From: Pseudonocardia sp. T1-2H
GTDB lineage: Bacteria > Actinomycetota > Actinomycetes > Mycobacteriales > Pseudonocardiaceae
Direction: 5' to 3'
NCBI RefSeq assembly: GCF_038039215.1
Contig: NZ_JBBPCL010000001.1
Location: forward strand, 5,580,001 to 5,644,000
Length of the DNA stretch: 64,000 nt
In this document: positions 9,347-17,035 of the stretch, one piece after another
Numbering within the stretch: the first letter of the stretch is position 1
Layout of the letters: every line of letters starts with the position of its first letter
Translations under genes and position numbers: made by a program
Notes under the pieces: generated by a model
Told to the model about the DNA's origin: nothing
Database searches by the model: none
What the model saw: only the letters and a program-made list of their open reading frames with translations

Positions 9347-9583
9347 GTGCCGGAGAACACGACTTCAGACGAGCAGACGTTGGTCGCTGCCGCTGAGAAG
9401 CTCACGCAGTGCGACGGTTACGTGGTTCTTGCTGTCGACCCCCAGACCGGGGAGGTGGACGCCCACGGGCCGTTCGACGGTCTGACCGCGACGGTGAAGG
9501 CGGACCAGCTGCGGCGGGACTTCGATCGCGGCGGGCTCGAGGACGTCACGGTCGGAGTGGTCCGGCTGCACAGCTCGACCTGA
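9347..9583 (+). CDS. Small conserved-looking hypothetical protein
   Basis: A 78-residue soluble acidic protein starting at GTG 9347, supported by the exceptional ribosome binding site directly upstream. There is no signal peptide, membrane segment or recognised domain. The predicted pattern is an N-terminal helix followed by strands (GYVVLAVDP, then VTVGVVRLH) with one Cys at residue 22. It stands alone: a 430-bp leader lies before it and about 150 bp separate it from deoC. I do not recognise the family; high expression is inferred only from the translation signal. Confidence 0.7.
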   Translation: MPENTTSDEQTLVAAAEKLTQCDGYVVLAVDPQTGEVDAHGPFDGLTATVKADQLRRDFDRGGLEDVTVGVVRLHSST

Positions 9584-9735
9584 CCCGCGCGCCGGCGCGT
9601 CGACCCCGAGCGCGCCGGTGGACAACTCCATACGACGGACCGCGAGCGCACGTCCCCACATGCGCCCAGCTCCCCTCAGTACCGACGTCCGGACGAACGA
9701 CGGCCGCCCCCGTCCCGCCGCCTACACTCGCGGCC

Positions 9736-10737
9736 GTGACCAGCACCGTCCCGGCCCAGGCCCGATCCGCGCGGAGCGCGGGCCCGGCGGCTCCCCCGTC
9801 ACCGCTCCCCGATCAGGCCCTGCTGCGTTCCGACGAGCACTCGCTCTCCCGGTTCCTGCACGGCCTGCCCGGTGTCGACGCCGTCGGCCTGGAACGTCGT
9901 GTTGCGGCGTTGCAGACCCGCAGCATCAAGGGCGACGCCAAGCTCCGCGGGATCGACCTGGCGATCTCCATGATCGACCTGACCACGCTGGAAGGTGCGG
10001 ACACCCCCGGCAAGGTCGCGTCGCTCTGCGCCCAGGCCCGCCGTCCCGATCCGGACCAGCCGGACGTGCCGCCCGTGGCGGCCGTCTGCGTGTACCCGGA
10101 CCTGGCCGGACGTGCCGTCGAGAGGTTGCGCGGCTCCTCGGTCGCGGTGGCGGCGGTGGCCACTGCGTTCCCGTCGGGCCGCTCCTCGCGGGAGGTGAAG
10201 CTCGCAGACACGCGGCTGGCGGTCGAGGCCGGCGCGTCCGAGATCGACATGGTCATCGACCGGGGCGCGTTCCTCGCAGGTGACCTCACCGCGGTGTTCG
10301 ACGAGATCGTCGCCGTCAAGCAGGCCTGCGGGCGCGCCCATCTCAAGGTCATCCTCGAGACGGGCGAGCTCGGGACCTACGACGACGTGCGGCGCGCGTC
10401 CTGGCTCGCCCTGCTCGCAGGCGCGGACGTGATCAAGACGTCGACGGGCAAGATCTCCCCGGCGTCGACCCTGCCGGTGGTCCACATCCTGCTGCAGGCG
10501 GTGCGGGACTGGCACCGGCTGACCGGCGAGTACCGCGGGGTCAAGGCGGCGGGCGGCATCCGCTCGACGAAGGACGCGCTGCGCTACCTCGTCGCGGTGA
10601 ACGAGGTCGCGGGGCCGGCCTGGCTGACGCCGGCGCTGTTCCGGTTCGGCGCGTCGTCGCTGCTCGGGGACCTGCTGCTGCAGCGCCGGGCGAAGGCGTC
10701 CGGGCACTACGAGAACCGGGCCCGGGTGGGCGCGTGA
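9736..10737 (+). CDS. deoC: Deoxyribose-phosphate aldolase (long form)
   Basis: Class I aldolase that cleaves 2-deoxyribose-5-phosphate to glyceraldehyde-3-phosphate and acetaldehyde. It has 333 residues from GTG 9736; the same frame stays open upstream to 9409 but overlaps another gene. It resembles the longer eukaryote-like DERA rather than the 250-residue E. coli form. The Schiff-base lysine is Lys234 in VIKTSTGK, and the second active-site lysine is Lys270 in KAAGGIR. Its last codons overlap the aldehyde dehydrogenase start (GTGA at 10734-10737), giving translational coupling to the enzyme that would remove acetaldehyde. Confidence 0.94.
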   Translation: MTSTVPAQARSARSAGPAAPPSPLPDQALLRSDEHSLSRFLHGLPGVDAVGLERRVAALQTRSIKGDAKLRGIDLAISMIDLTTLEGADTPGKVASLCAQARRPDPDQPDVPPVAAVCVYPDLAGRAVERLRGSSVAVAAVATAFPSGRSSREVKLADTRLAVEAGASEIDMVIDRGAFLAGDLTAVFDEIVAVKQACGRAHLKVILETGELGTYDDVRRASWLALLAGADVIKTSTGKISPASTLPVVHILLQAVRDWHRLTGEYRGVKAAGGIRSTKDALRYLVAVNEVAGPAWLTPALFRFGASSLLGDLLLQRRAKASGHYENRARVGA

Positions 10738-12161
10738 CCTGGACGTACGCACCCGCGCCCGAGTCCGCGGCGCTGGCGGGCCTGCGGCCCTCCTACCGGC
10801 CCTTCATCGGCGGCGAGTTCGTCGACGGCCACGGCGAGTCCCTGACGACGGTGAACCCGGCCACCGAGGAACCGCTCGCCGAGGTCGGCACCGCCTCCGA
10901 CGCGGACGTCGACGCGGCCGTGACGGCGGCCCGCACGGCCCAGGAGAAGGTCTGGGGCCCGATGTCCGGCACGGAGCGCGCCAAGTACCTGTTCCGGATC
11001 GCCCGGGTCGTCGCCGAGCGCGCCCGCGAGCTGGCCGTGCTGGAGACCCTGGACAACGGCAAGCCGATCCGCGAGACCCGGGACGTCGACGTCCCCACCG
11101 CGTCCGCGCACCTCTTCCACCACGCGGGCTGGGCGGACAAGCTCGAGCACGCCGGGCTGGGGCCCGCGCCCGCCCCGCTCGGGGTGGTCGGCGCCGTCGT
11201 CCCGTGGAACTTCCCGCTGCTCATGGCCGCGTGGAAGATCGCGCCCGCGCTCGCGACGGGCAACACGATCGTCCTCAAGCCGGCCGAGACCACGCCGTTG
11301 AGCGCCCTGGTGCTCGCCGAGATCGCGGCCGACGCCGGGCTTCCGCCGGGTGTGCTCAACGTGCTGCCCGGGGACGGCGCGGTCGGCGCCGCGCTCGTCG
11401 GGCACGGGGGCCTGGACAAGGTCGCCTTCACCGGCTCGACCGAGGTCGGCATCCAGATCCAGCGGCGCCTCGCCGGGACGGGTCGCGCGCTCACCCTGGA
11501 GCTGGGCGGCAAGGCGGCGAACATCGTCTACTCGGACGCGGCGCTGGACCAGGCGGTCGAGGGCGTCGTCGACGGGATCTTCTTCAACCAGGGCCACGTC
11601 TGCTGCGCCGGGTCCCGGCTGCTGGTCCAGGAGCCGATCGCCGAGGAGTTCCTGGAGCGGCTGCGCGAGCGCATCGCCGGCCTGCGCGTCGGGGACCCGC
11701 TGGACAAGAACACGGACGTCGGGGCGATCAACTCGCGGGCTCAGCTGGAGCGGATCGTGGACCTGGCCGCGGCCGGGGACGCCGAGGGGGCCCAGCGCTG
11801 GACGAGCCCGTGCGCGCTCCCCGAGCGCGGGCTGTTCTTCCCGCCGACCGTCTTCACCGAGGTCGAGCAGACCATGCGGATCGCCCGCGAGGAGATCTTC
11901 GGCCCGGTGCTGTCCGTGCTGACCTTCCGCACCCCGGACGAGGCCGTCGCGAAGGCGACGAACACCCCGTACGGGCTCTCGGCGGGGGTCTGGACCGAGA
12001 AGGGCAGCAAGGCCCTGTGGACCGCGCAGCGCCTGCGCGCGGGAGTGGTGTGGGCGAACACCTTCAACCGCTTCGACCCCACGGCGCCCTTCGGCGGCAC
12101 GGGCGAGTCCGGCTTCGGCCGGGAGGGCGGCCGAACCGGCCTGCAGGCCTATGTGCGCTGA
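10734..12161 (+). CDS. NAD(P)-dependent aldehyde dehydrogenase
   Basis: Full-length ALDH superfamily enzyme of 475 residues. The general base is Glu256 in LELGGK, the nucleophile is Cys290 in NQGHVCCAGSR, and the cofactor-binding PWNFP and FTGSTEVG motifs are present. It is coupled to deoC by a GTGA overlap, so it most likely oxidises the acetaldehyde released by DeoC to acetate; the link is inferred. The C-terminus ends at a normal family position. It is followed by a hairpin at 12169-12208 and then a truncated ALDH-like gene, a pairing also seen in other actinobacterial deoC clusters as I recall. Confidence 0.92.
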   Translation: MTWTYAPAPESAALAGLRPSYRPFIGGEFVDGHGESLTTVNPATEEPLAEVGTASDADVDAAVTAARTAQEKVWGPMSGTERAKYLFRIARVVAERARELAVLETLDNGKPIRETRDVDVPTASAHLFHHAGWADKLEHAGLGPAPAPLGVVGAVVPWNFPLLMAAWKIAPALATGNTIVLKPAETTPLSALVLAEIAADAGLPPGVLNVLPGDGAVGAALVGHGGLDKVAFTGSTEVGIQIQRRLAGTGRALTLELGGKAANIVYSDAALDQAVEGVVDGIFFNQGHVCCAGSRLLVQEPIAEEFLERLRERIAGLRVGDPLDKNTDVGAINSRAQLERIVDLAAAGDAEGAQRWTSPCALPERGLFFPPTVFTEVEQTMRIAREEIFGPVLSVLTFRTPDEAVAKATNTPYGLSAGVWTEKGSKALWTAQRLRAGVVWANTFNRFDPTAPFGGTGESGFGREGGRTGLQAYVR

Positions 12162-12168
12162 CGCGCCC

Positions 12169-12208
12169 GTGCGCGGATCTCGTCGCCAGGGCGATGATTT
12201 CCGCGCAC
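12169..12208 (+). terminator. Imperfect hairpin between the two ALDH genes
   Basis: A 19-base arm GTGCGCGGATCTCGTCGCC faces GGCGATGATTTCCGCGCAC across a 2-base gap. Sixteen Watson-Crick pairs, one wobble and two mismatches form, with no U-tract. It is a member of the hairpin family also found at 39542-39581 and 14559-14594. Here it may attenuate rather than end transcription, because a GGAGG ribosome binding site follows directly. Confidence 0.65.
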
Positions 12209-12227
12209 GAGTACCGGAGGGGCGGAG

Positions 12228-13100
12228 ATGAGCACGGAGTCGAGGGTCACCGTCGCCAAGACCCACAAGCTGTATCTGAACGGCGCGTTCCCGCGGTCGG
12301 AGTCCGGGCGCAGCTACCCGGTCCGCGACACCGGGGGGCGGCTGCTCGCGCACGCCGCGCTCGCTTCCCGCAAGGACGTCCGGGACGCCGTCGCCGCGGC
12401 CCGCGGGGCGCTGCCGCGCTGGTCCGGGGCCACCGCCTACAACCGCGGGCAGGTCCTCTACCGGGTCGCGGAGGTCCTCGAAGGACGCCGCGAGCAGGCC
12501 GCGGACGAGGTCGTCGCCGCGGAGGGGGTGTCCCGGCGCGAGGCCACGGCCGTCGTCGACGCCACCATCGACCGCTGGGTCTGGTACGCGGGCTGGACGG
12601 ACAAGGTCGCGACGGTCCTCGGCTCGGTGAACCCGGTCGCGGGCCCGTACGAGTGCACGTCGACGCCCGTGCCCACCGGGGTCGTCGGGGTGCTGGCACC
12701 GCAGGGCTCGTCGCTGCTGGGGCTCACCTCGGTGCTCGCGCCGGTGCTCGCCGTCGGGGCCACCGCCGTCGTCGTGGCGTCGCAGGAGCGGCCGCTGCCC
12801 GCCGTCGTGCTCGGGGAGGTCCTCGCGACCTCGGACGTGCCGGCGGGAGTCGCGAACCTGCTCACCGGCCGGACCGCGGAGCTCGCGCCGTGGCTGGCGA
12901 GCCACGCCGAGGTGGCGGCGCTGGACCTGGTCGGGGCCCCGGGGGACACCGCCGTCGATCTGGAGCGCGCGGCGGCGGACTCGGTCATGCGCGTGCTGCC
13001 CCGGCCGACCGCGGAGCCGGACTTCACCGAGCCGCCCGGGATCGGCAGGCTGCGGGCGTACTGCGAGATCACGACCGTGTGGCACCCGGTCGGGACCTGA
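12228..13100 (+). CDS. Truncated aldehyde dehydrogenase-like protein without catalytic Cys
   Basis: A 290-residue protein with a good ribosome binding site (GGAGGGGCGGAG before ATG 12228). It aligns with the N-terminal cofactor-binding half of ALDH enzymes: GVLAPQGSSLLGL replaces the PWNFP region, and ALDLVGAP occupies the FTGSTEVG position. The ELGGK general-base motif and the whole nucleophile/C-terminal half are absent, ending instead in a unique tail (RAYCEITTVWHPVGT). It is intact as an ORF and follows an intact ALDH, so it looks like a maintained pseudoenzyme rather than decay. It could form a mixed oligomer with its partner; that is speculation. Confidence 0.82.
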   Translation: MSTESRVTVAKTHKLYLNGAFPRSESGRSYPVRDTGGRLLAHAALASRKDVRDAVAAARGALPRWSGATAYNRGQVLYRVAEVLEGRREQAADEVVAAEGVSRREATAVVDATIDRWVWYAGWTDKVATVLGSVNPVAGPYECTSTPVPTGVVGVLAPQGSSLLGLTSVLAPVLAVGATAVVVASQERPLPAVVLGEVLATSDVPAGVANLLTGRTAELAPWLASHAEVAALDLVGAPGDTAVDLERAAADSVMRVLPRPTAEPDFTEPPGIGRLRAYCEITTVWHPVGT

Positions 13101-13140
13101 CCACAGGACCGGCACAGCGGACGCGGCTAGGCTCTGCGCC

Positions 13141-14427
13141 GTGGCAAGCGACATCGTCCCGATCCAGCTCTCCCTGACCGAGGGAGACCTCGTCACCCTC
13201 TGGGCCCCGCGCTGGCGCGAGGACGGGGAGGAGTGGGAGGCCTTCCTCGGCGACGACGACGCCCTGTTCGGCTTCGCCGAGGTCGCCCGGCTCGCCGCGT
13301 TCGTGCGGTCACCCGCCGAGCACGACCTCACGGACCACCCGGCCTGGCAGCTCGTCCCGACGCTCTCGGTGGCCGAGCTGACGCCGGAGGAGACCCACCG
13401 CTACGACGTCATCGGCGTCCCCGAGCTCGTCGCGGAGGACCCGGACCAGTGGACGATCGCCGAGCTCGGCGAGGTCGTCGGGATCGTCCGGTCGCTCGCG
13501 GAGGTCTGTGATCTCGACGCGATCACCGACGTCCTGGACTCGGCCCCCGGCTTCTCGATGCTGGACCAGGGCACGCTGCCGTTCTCCGGGCGCGAGGGCG
13601 GCCGGCTGTGGGCCCAGGTCGTGCAGACCGTGGCGGACCACTGGGACGACATCGTCGACGCGCTCGACGCGATGGTGACCACCCCCGAGGTGGACGCGGC
13701 GGCGCTGGTCCGGGCGGAGAAGGAGGCCGAGGCCCTCGCCGCGCGGGTCGCCGAGGAGGAGGACCTCCTCGGGGAGGACGACGAGGACTCCGACGACGAG
13801 ACGCTCGAGGCCGAGGCCGCCGAGCGGGCGACGGCGGAGCAGGTCGCCGAGGACGAGGAGGAGGACAGGCCCGTCGGCTTCTGGGAGGAGGTCGGGATCG
13901 ACCCGATCCGGATCACCACCGGCTCCCGCGAGGTCGTCACCCTGCGCTGCTACCTCGACGACCGACCCCTCTTCCTCGGGACGAACGGCCGCATCGACGC
14001 CTTCGACTCCGAGCGCGCGCTGGCCCGGTGGCTGGCCGACGGCGGCAAGGACGACAACGACCTCGTCGCCGCCTCGACCTGGCAGGAGGTGCTGGACGCC
14101 GCCGCGGTCGGGGACCTGGAGGTGAAGGTCGACGACCTGAACGCCTACGTGCTCAGCGGCCTCGACGACGACATCGCCGAGGGCACCCTCCAGGTCGACC
14201 CGACCCAGCTGGAGCTGGCCGCGGAGCTGCTCCTCGACGTCGCCGAGTGGGCGGGCGACCCGGAGCCGAAGGAGGCGCTCGCGGAATCCGAGAGCCTCGG
14301 CTGGCTCGTGTCGTTCATCATCCGGCCGAACCCGACCCGGCTGGCCCCGAGCCCGCCCTTCGACGCCGAGGCCGCCCGCTGGCGCGAGCTGGTCACGGAG
14401 ATGGAGGCCCGGCTCGTCCGGCCGTGA
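13141..14427 (+). CDS. Conserved acidic protein (Rv3311-like)
   Basis: A 428-residue cytoplasmic, strongly acidic protein starting at GTG 13141. Two similar halves flank a Glu/Asp-rich central linker (about residues 195-250). Both halves contain the pattern of an aromatic-rich strand, an acid/Gly loop and FxFxE or IDAFDSE segments (LFGFAEVARLAAFV and IDAFDSERALARWL), suggesting an internal duplication. Some databases name relatives primosomal protein without support. Size and position near pmmB, upp and add match M. tuberculosis Rv3311. No function is known and no catalytic motif is visible. Confidence 0.8.
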   Translation: MASDIVPIQLSLTEGDLVTLWAPRWREDGEEWEAFLGDDDALFGFAEVARLAAFVRSPAEHDLTDHPAWQLVPTLSVAELTPEETHRYDVIGVPELVAEDPDQWTIAELGEVVGIVRSLAEVCDLDAITDVLDSAPGFSMLDQGTLPFSGREGGRLWAQVVQTVADHWDDIVDALDAMVTTPEVDAAALVRAEKEAEALAARVAEEEDLLGEDDEDSDDETLEAEAAERATAEQVAEDEEEDRPVGFWEEVGIDPIRITTGSREVVTLRCYLDDRPLFLGTNGRIDAFDSERALARWLADGGKDDNDLVAASTWQEVLDAAAVGDLEVKVDDLNAYVLSGLDDDIAEGTLQVDPTQLELAAELLLDVAEWAGDPEPKEALAESESLGWLVSFIIRPNPTRLAPSPPFDAEAARWRELVTEMEARLVRP

Positions 14428-14558
14428 GCGCGGCGGTCGACTTCACGACCTGCGCACCCCGGCCCGTCGAGGGGCCGTCCGTCGAGCTCTGCACCGGCCG
14501 GTGCCGTCCGTGGACGATCGTGCTGGCCCCGACGGTGTAGCGCGCCTCCGGCGCTCGG

Positions 14559-14594
14559 GCGCGGAGACCGTCGCCCTGGCAACGGTCTCCGCGC
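14559..14594. terminator. Bidirectional terminator hairpin
   Basis: A perfect 13-bp stem, GCGCGGAGACCGT (14559-14571) with ACGGTCTCCGCGC (14582-14594), and a 10-base loop, placed between the convergent Rv3311-like gene and add. There is no U-tract. Confidence 0.85.
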
Positions 14595-14604
14595 ACGGGC
14601 AGCG

Positions 14605-15729
14605 TCAGCTGCAGAGCTCCGCGTACGCGGGCTTGATGACGTTCTCGATCAGGGCGAGCCGCTCGTCGAAGTGGATGAAAGCGGACTTCATCGCGTTGAC
14701 GGTGAACCACTGCAGGTCCGCCCAGCCGTACCCGAACGTGTCGACCAGCGCGGTCATCTCACTCGTCATCGAACAGCCGGACATCAGCCGGTTGTCGGTG
14801 TTGACCGTGACCCGGAACCGCAGGTCCCGGAGCAACCCGATCGGGTGGTCCGCGAGGGACTTCGCGGCGCCGGTGTGCACGTTCGACGTCGGGCACATCT
14901 CCAGCGGGATCCGCATGTCCCGCACCCAGGCGGCGAGCCGGCCGAGCAGGGCGTTGCCCTGGGTGTCGAGGGTGATGTCGTCGACGATCCGGACGCCGTG
15001 GCCGAGCCGGTCCGCCCCGCACCACTGCACGGCCTCCCAGATCGACGGCAGCCCGAACGCCTCGCCGGCGTGGATCGTGACGTGCGCGTTCTGCTGGCGG
15101 ACGTACTCGAACGCGTCGAGGTGCCGGGTGGGCGGGAAGCCCTTCTCGGCGCCCGCGATGTCGAACCCGACGACGCCGGCGTCCCGGTACCGGACGGCGA
15201 GCTCGGCGATCTCCCGGGAGCGCGCGGCGTGCCGCATCGCGGTGAGCAGGCAGCCGATCCGGATGCGGCGCCCCTGCTCGGCGGCGCGTGCGGTGCCGAC
15301 CCGGAACCCCTCCAGCACGGCCTCGACGACGGCCGGCAGGTCCAGCCCCTGCTCGACGTGCAGTTCCGGTGCGAACCGCACCTCGGCGTAGACGACCCCG
15401 TCCGCGGCCAGGTCCTCCGCGGCCTCCGCGGCGACCCGGACGAGGGCCTCCTCCGTCTGCATCACCGCGACCGTGTGGCCGAAGGTCTCCAGGTAGCGGA
15501 CGAGCGACCCCGAGTGCGCGGCGCCGAGGAACCAGCCTGCCAGCTCGTCCGGATCCCGTGTTGGTAACGCTCCGTAATCAACGGCGTCGGCCAGCTCGAC
15601 GACCGACGACGCCCGCAGGCCGCCGTCCAAATGGTCGTGGAGCAGCACCTTCGGCGCAGCGCGGATCTCGTCGGCGTTCGGCACGGCCCTCGCGGGGCTC
15701 GTCGGGTTCGCGGTCGTCGGAGCGGCCAT
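14605..15729 (-). CDS. add: Adenosine deaminase
   Basis: Zinc enzyme converting (deoxy)adenosine to (deoxy)inosine, the substrate of PunA. It has 374 residues. Metal and catalytic motifs are complete: HDHLDG (His31, His33), HAGE (His220, catalytic Glu223), GHG (His244) and NTDN (Asp312). The start at ATG 15729 is only 8 bases downstream of a TATAGC box (15743-15738, minus strand), so the mRNA may be leaderless. It is divergent from a coiled-coil protein gene and ends at a strong shared hairpin. Confidence 0.96.
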   Translation of the reverse strand: MAAPTTANPTSPARAVPNADEIRAAPKVLLHDHLDGGLRASSVVELADAVDYGALPTRDPDELAGWFLGAAHSGSLVRYLETFGHTVAVMQTEEALVRVAAEAAEDLAADGVVYAEVRFAPELHVEQGLDLPAVVEAVLEGFRVGTARAAEQGRRIRIGCLLTAMRHAARSREIAELAVRYRDAGVVGFDIAGAEKGFPPTRHLDAFEYVRQQNAHVTIHAGEAFGLPSIWEAVQWCGADRLGHGVRIVDDITLDTQGNALLGRLAAWVRDMRIPLEMCPTSNVHTGAAKSLADHPIGLLRDLRFRVTVNTDNRLMSGCSMTSEMTALVDTFGYGWADLQWFTVNAMKSAFIHFDERLALIENVIKPAYAELCS

Positions 15730-15734
15730 CTCGA

Positions 15735-15745
15735 CACGCTATACC
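15735..15745 (-). promoter_or_regulatory. Candidate -10 region of add
   Basis: On the minus strand the 11-mer GGTATAGCGTG contains TATAGC, 8 bases before the add ATG. The identical 11-mer occurs upstream of icd (37233-37243). No convincing -35 hexamer was found. Confidence 0.4.
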
Positions 15746-15879
15746 TGTCTCGACCAGGCCGGATCGGGCGAACGGCGCCCCCCGGACGGCCGAACGGGCG
15801 GGCCCTGAAGAGTGATCACGGGGGGTCGCTACCCTGTGTGTGCTCCCCCATCCGGATCTTTGTAAAGGCCGAATCAGCG

Positions 15880-16950
15880 ATGAGCGATAACTCCACCCTG
15901 TCGTTCGACCGGATGCGCGGCATGCTGATGCGTGCGGCAGAGATCCGTGACAGCGAGCAGCAACAGGTTTTCGACTCGCTCGACGAGATCCACGCGCGGC
16001 TCTCCGCGCTGGACGCGTTGGGCACGGTTCGCAAGCGTCTCTCCGAGATGCCGGACCGCACCGAGATGAGCGTCCTGGCCGAGCGCCTGGACGAGACCGT
16101 CGCCAAGCTCGACGCGCAGGAGGTCGCCATCGGCGCGGTCGTGCGCGCGATCGAGTCCCTGCCGGACAAGATGGCCAAGCCGATCGCCCAGCTCGACGGG
16201 CGGCTCGACGGCATGGCGGGGCGCCTCGAGGGTGTCTCCGGCCGGATGGACGGCCTGGACGACCGGCTCGGCGGCCTGCACAAGCGCCTCGACGACCTCG
16301 ACAACCGCCTCGACCGGCACGAGATGCGGCTCGACGCGATGCCGAACGCGGTCGCGACGCCGATCCGCGAGAAGATCGACGGCGTCGAGAAGATGGTGCG
16401 CGAGCAGCTCGACGGCGCCACCCGCTCCTTCGAGGAGAGCAACGAGGGCGTGCGGAACCTGCTGGGTGACACCAGCGTGGGCCTGCACCGCCGGCTCGAG
16501 GACCTGGCCGCGCGCCCCGCGGTCGACCCGACGGAGCCGCTGGGCTCGCTGGCCGAGCGCCTCGAGGCCGTCAGCGCGCGGCTGGACGAGATGGCCGGCC
16601 GGATCGACACGGTGGAGACCAACGTCGGCGGGAAGCTCGGCGAGTTCAGCGGCGCCGTCGACGCGAAGCTGGGCGAGCTGGACAGCACACTGCGGGCGCG
16701 GCCGGACGCCGCGTCGGTCGGCAACCTGGTGGCCAAGGCCAACGAGGAGTCCGAGCGGCGCAACGCCGGTCAGCTCGACGAGGCCATGGCCACGTTCGCG
16801 GAGCTCATCCTGGGCCGCGGCACGGGCGCCCAGGCCCCGCCGCCGCCGCCCCGCCCGGCCCAGCGCCGCGCGAGCCGCGCCCGGGCGACGGTGAAGAGCC
16901 CGAACGGCCACTCCGCCGCGGACACCGTCACCGAGGACCCGGACGACTGA
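15880..16950 (+). CDS. Long coiled-coil protein
   Basis: A 356-residue protein starting at ATG 15880, with AAAGG upstream. Almost the whole length to about residue 310 is predicted alpha-helical and heptad-like, with repeats such as RLDGMAGRLEGVSGRMDGL and RLDDLDNRLDRHEMRL that resemble apolipoprotein-like amphipathic units. The C-terminus has a poly-proline run (APPPPPPRPAQRR) and a basic patch. There is no signal peptide, membrane helix or enzyme motif. It is divergent from add and ends before a strong hairpin shared with murJ. A cytoskeletal or scaffold role would fit the architecture but is not demonstrated. Confidence 0.8.
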   Translation: MSDNSTLSFDRMRGMLMRAAEIRDSEQQQVFDSLDEIHARLSALDALGTVRKRLSEMPDRTEMSVLAERLDETVAKLDAQEVAIGAVVRAIESLPDKMAKPIAQLDGRLDGMAGRLEGVSGRMDGLDDRLGGLHKRLDDLDNRLDRHEMRLDAMPNAVATPIREKIDGVEKMVREQLDGATRSFEESNEGVRNLLGDTSVGLHRRLEDLAARPAVDPTEPLGSLAERLEAVSARLDEMAGRIDTVETNVGGKLGEFSGAVDAKLGELDSTLRARPDAASVGNLVAKANEESERRNAGQLDEAMATFAELILGRGTGAQAPPPPPRPAQRRASRARATVKSPNGHSAADTVTEDPDD

Positions 16951-16971
16951 GTCCCCGCCCCTGCTGACCTT

Positions 16972-17020
16972 CACGAACGGCACTTTCGCTCGCCCCTGGT
17001 GAGCGGGAGTGCCGTTCGTG
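16972..17020. terminator. Bidirectional terminator hairpin (CACGAACGGCAC family)
   Basis: A 13-bp stem CACGAACGGCACT/AGTGCCGTTCGTG is followed by two mismatches and a further 5-bp CGCTC/GAGCG. It sits between the convergent coiled-coil gene and murJ. The same outer stem recurs at 51675-51723. Confidence 0.85.
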
Positions 17021-17035
17021 CGTTCGCCGGACGGC

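Noticed and set aside
9118..9405. 95-codon minus-strand ORF opposite the small protein and its leader
   Set aside because: It begins inside the opposing gene, lacks a ribosome binding site and has no homology features; only a 30-codon 3' part lies in the low-G+C stretch.
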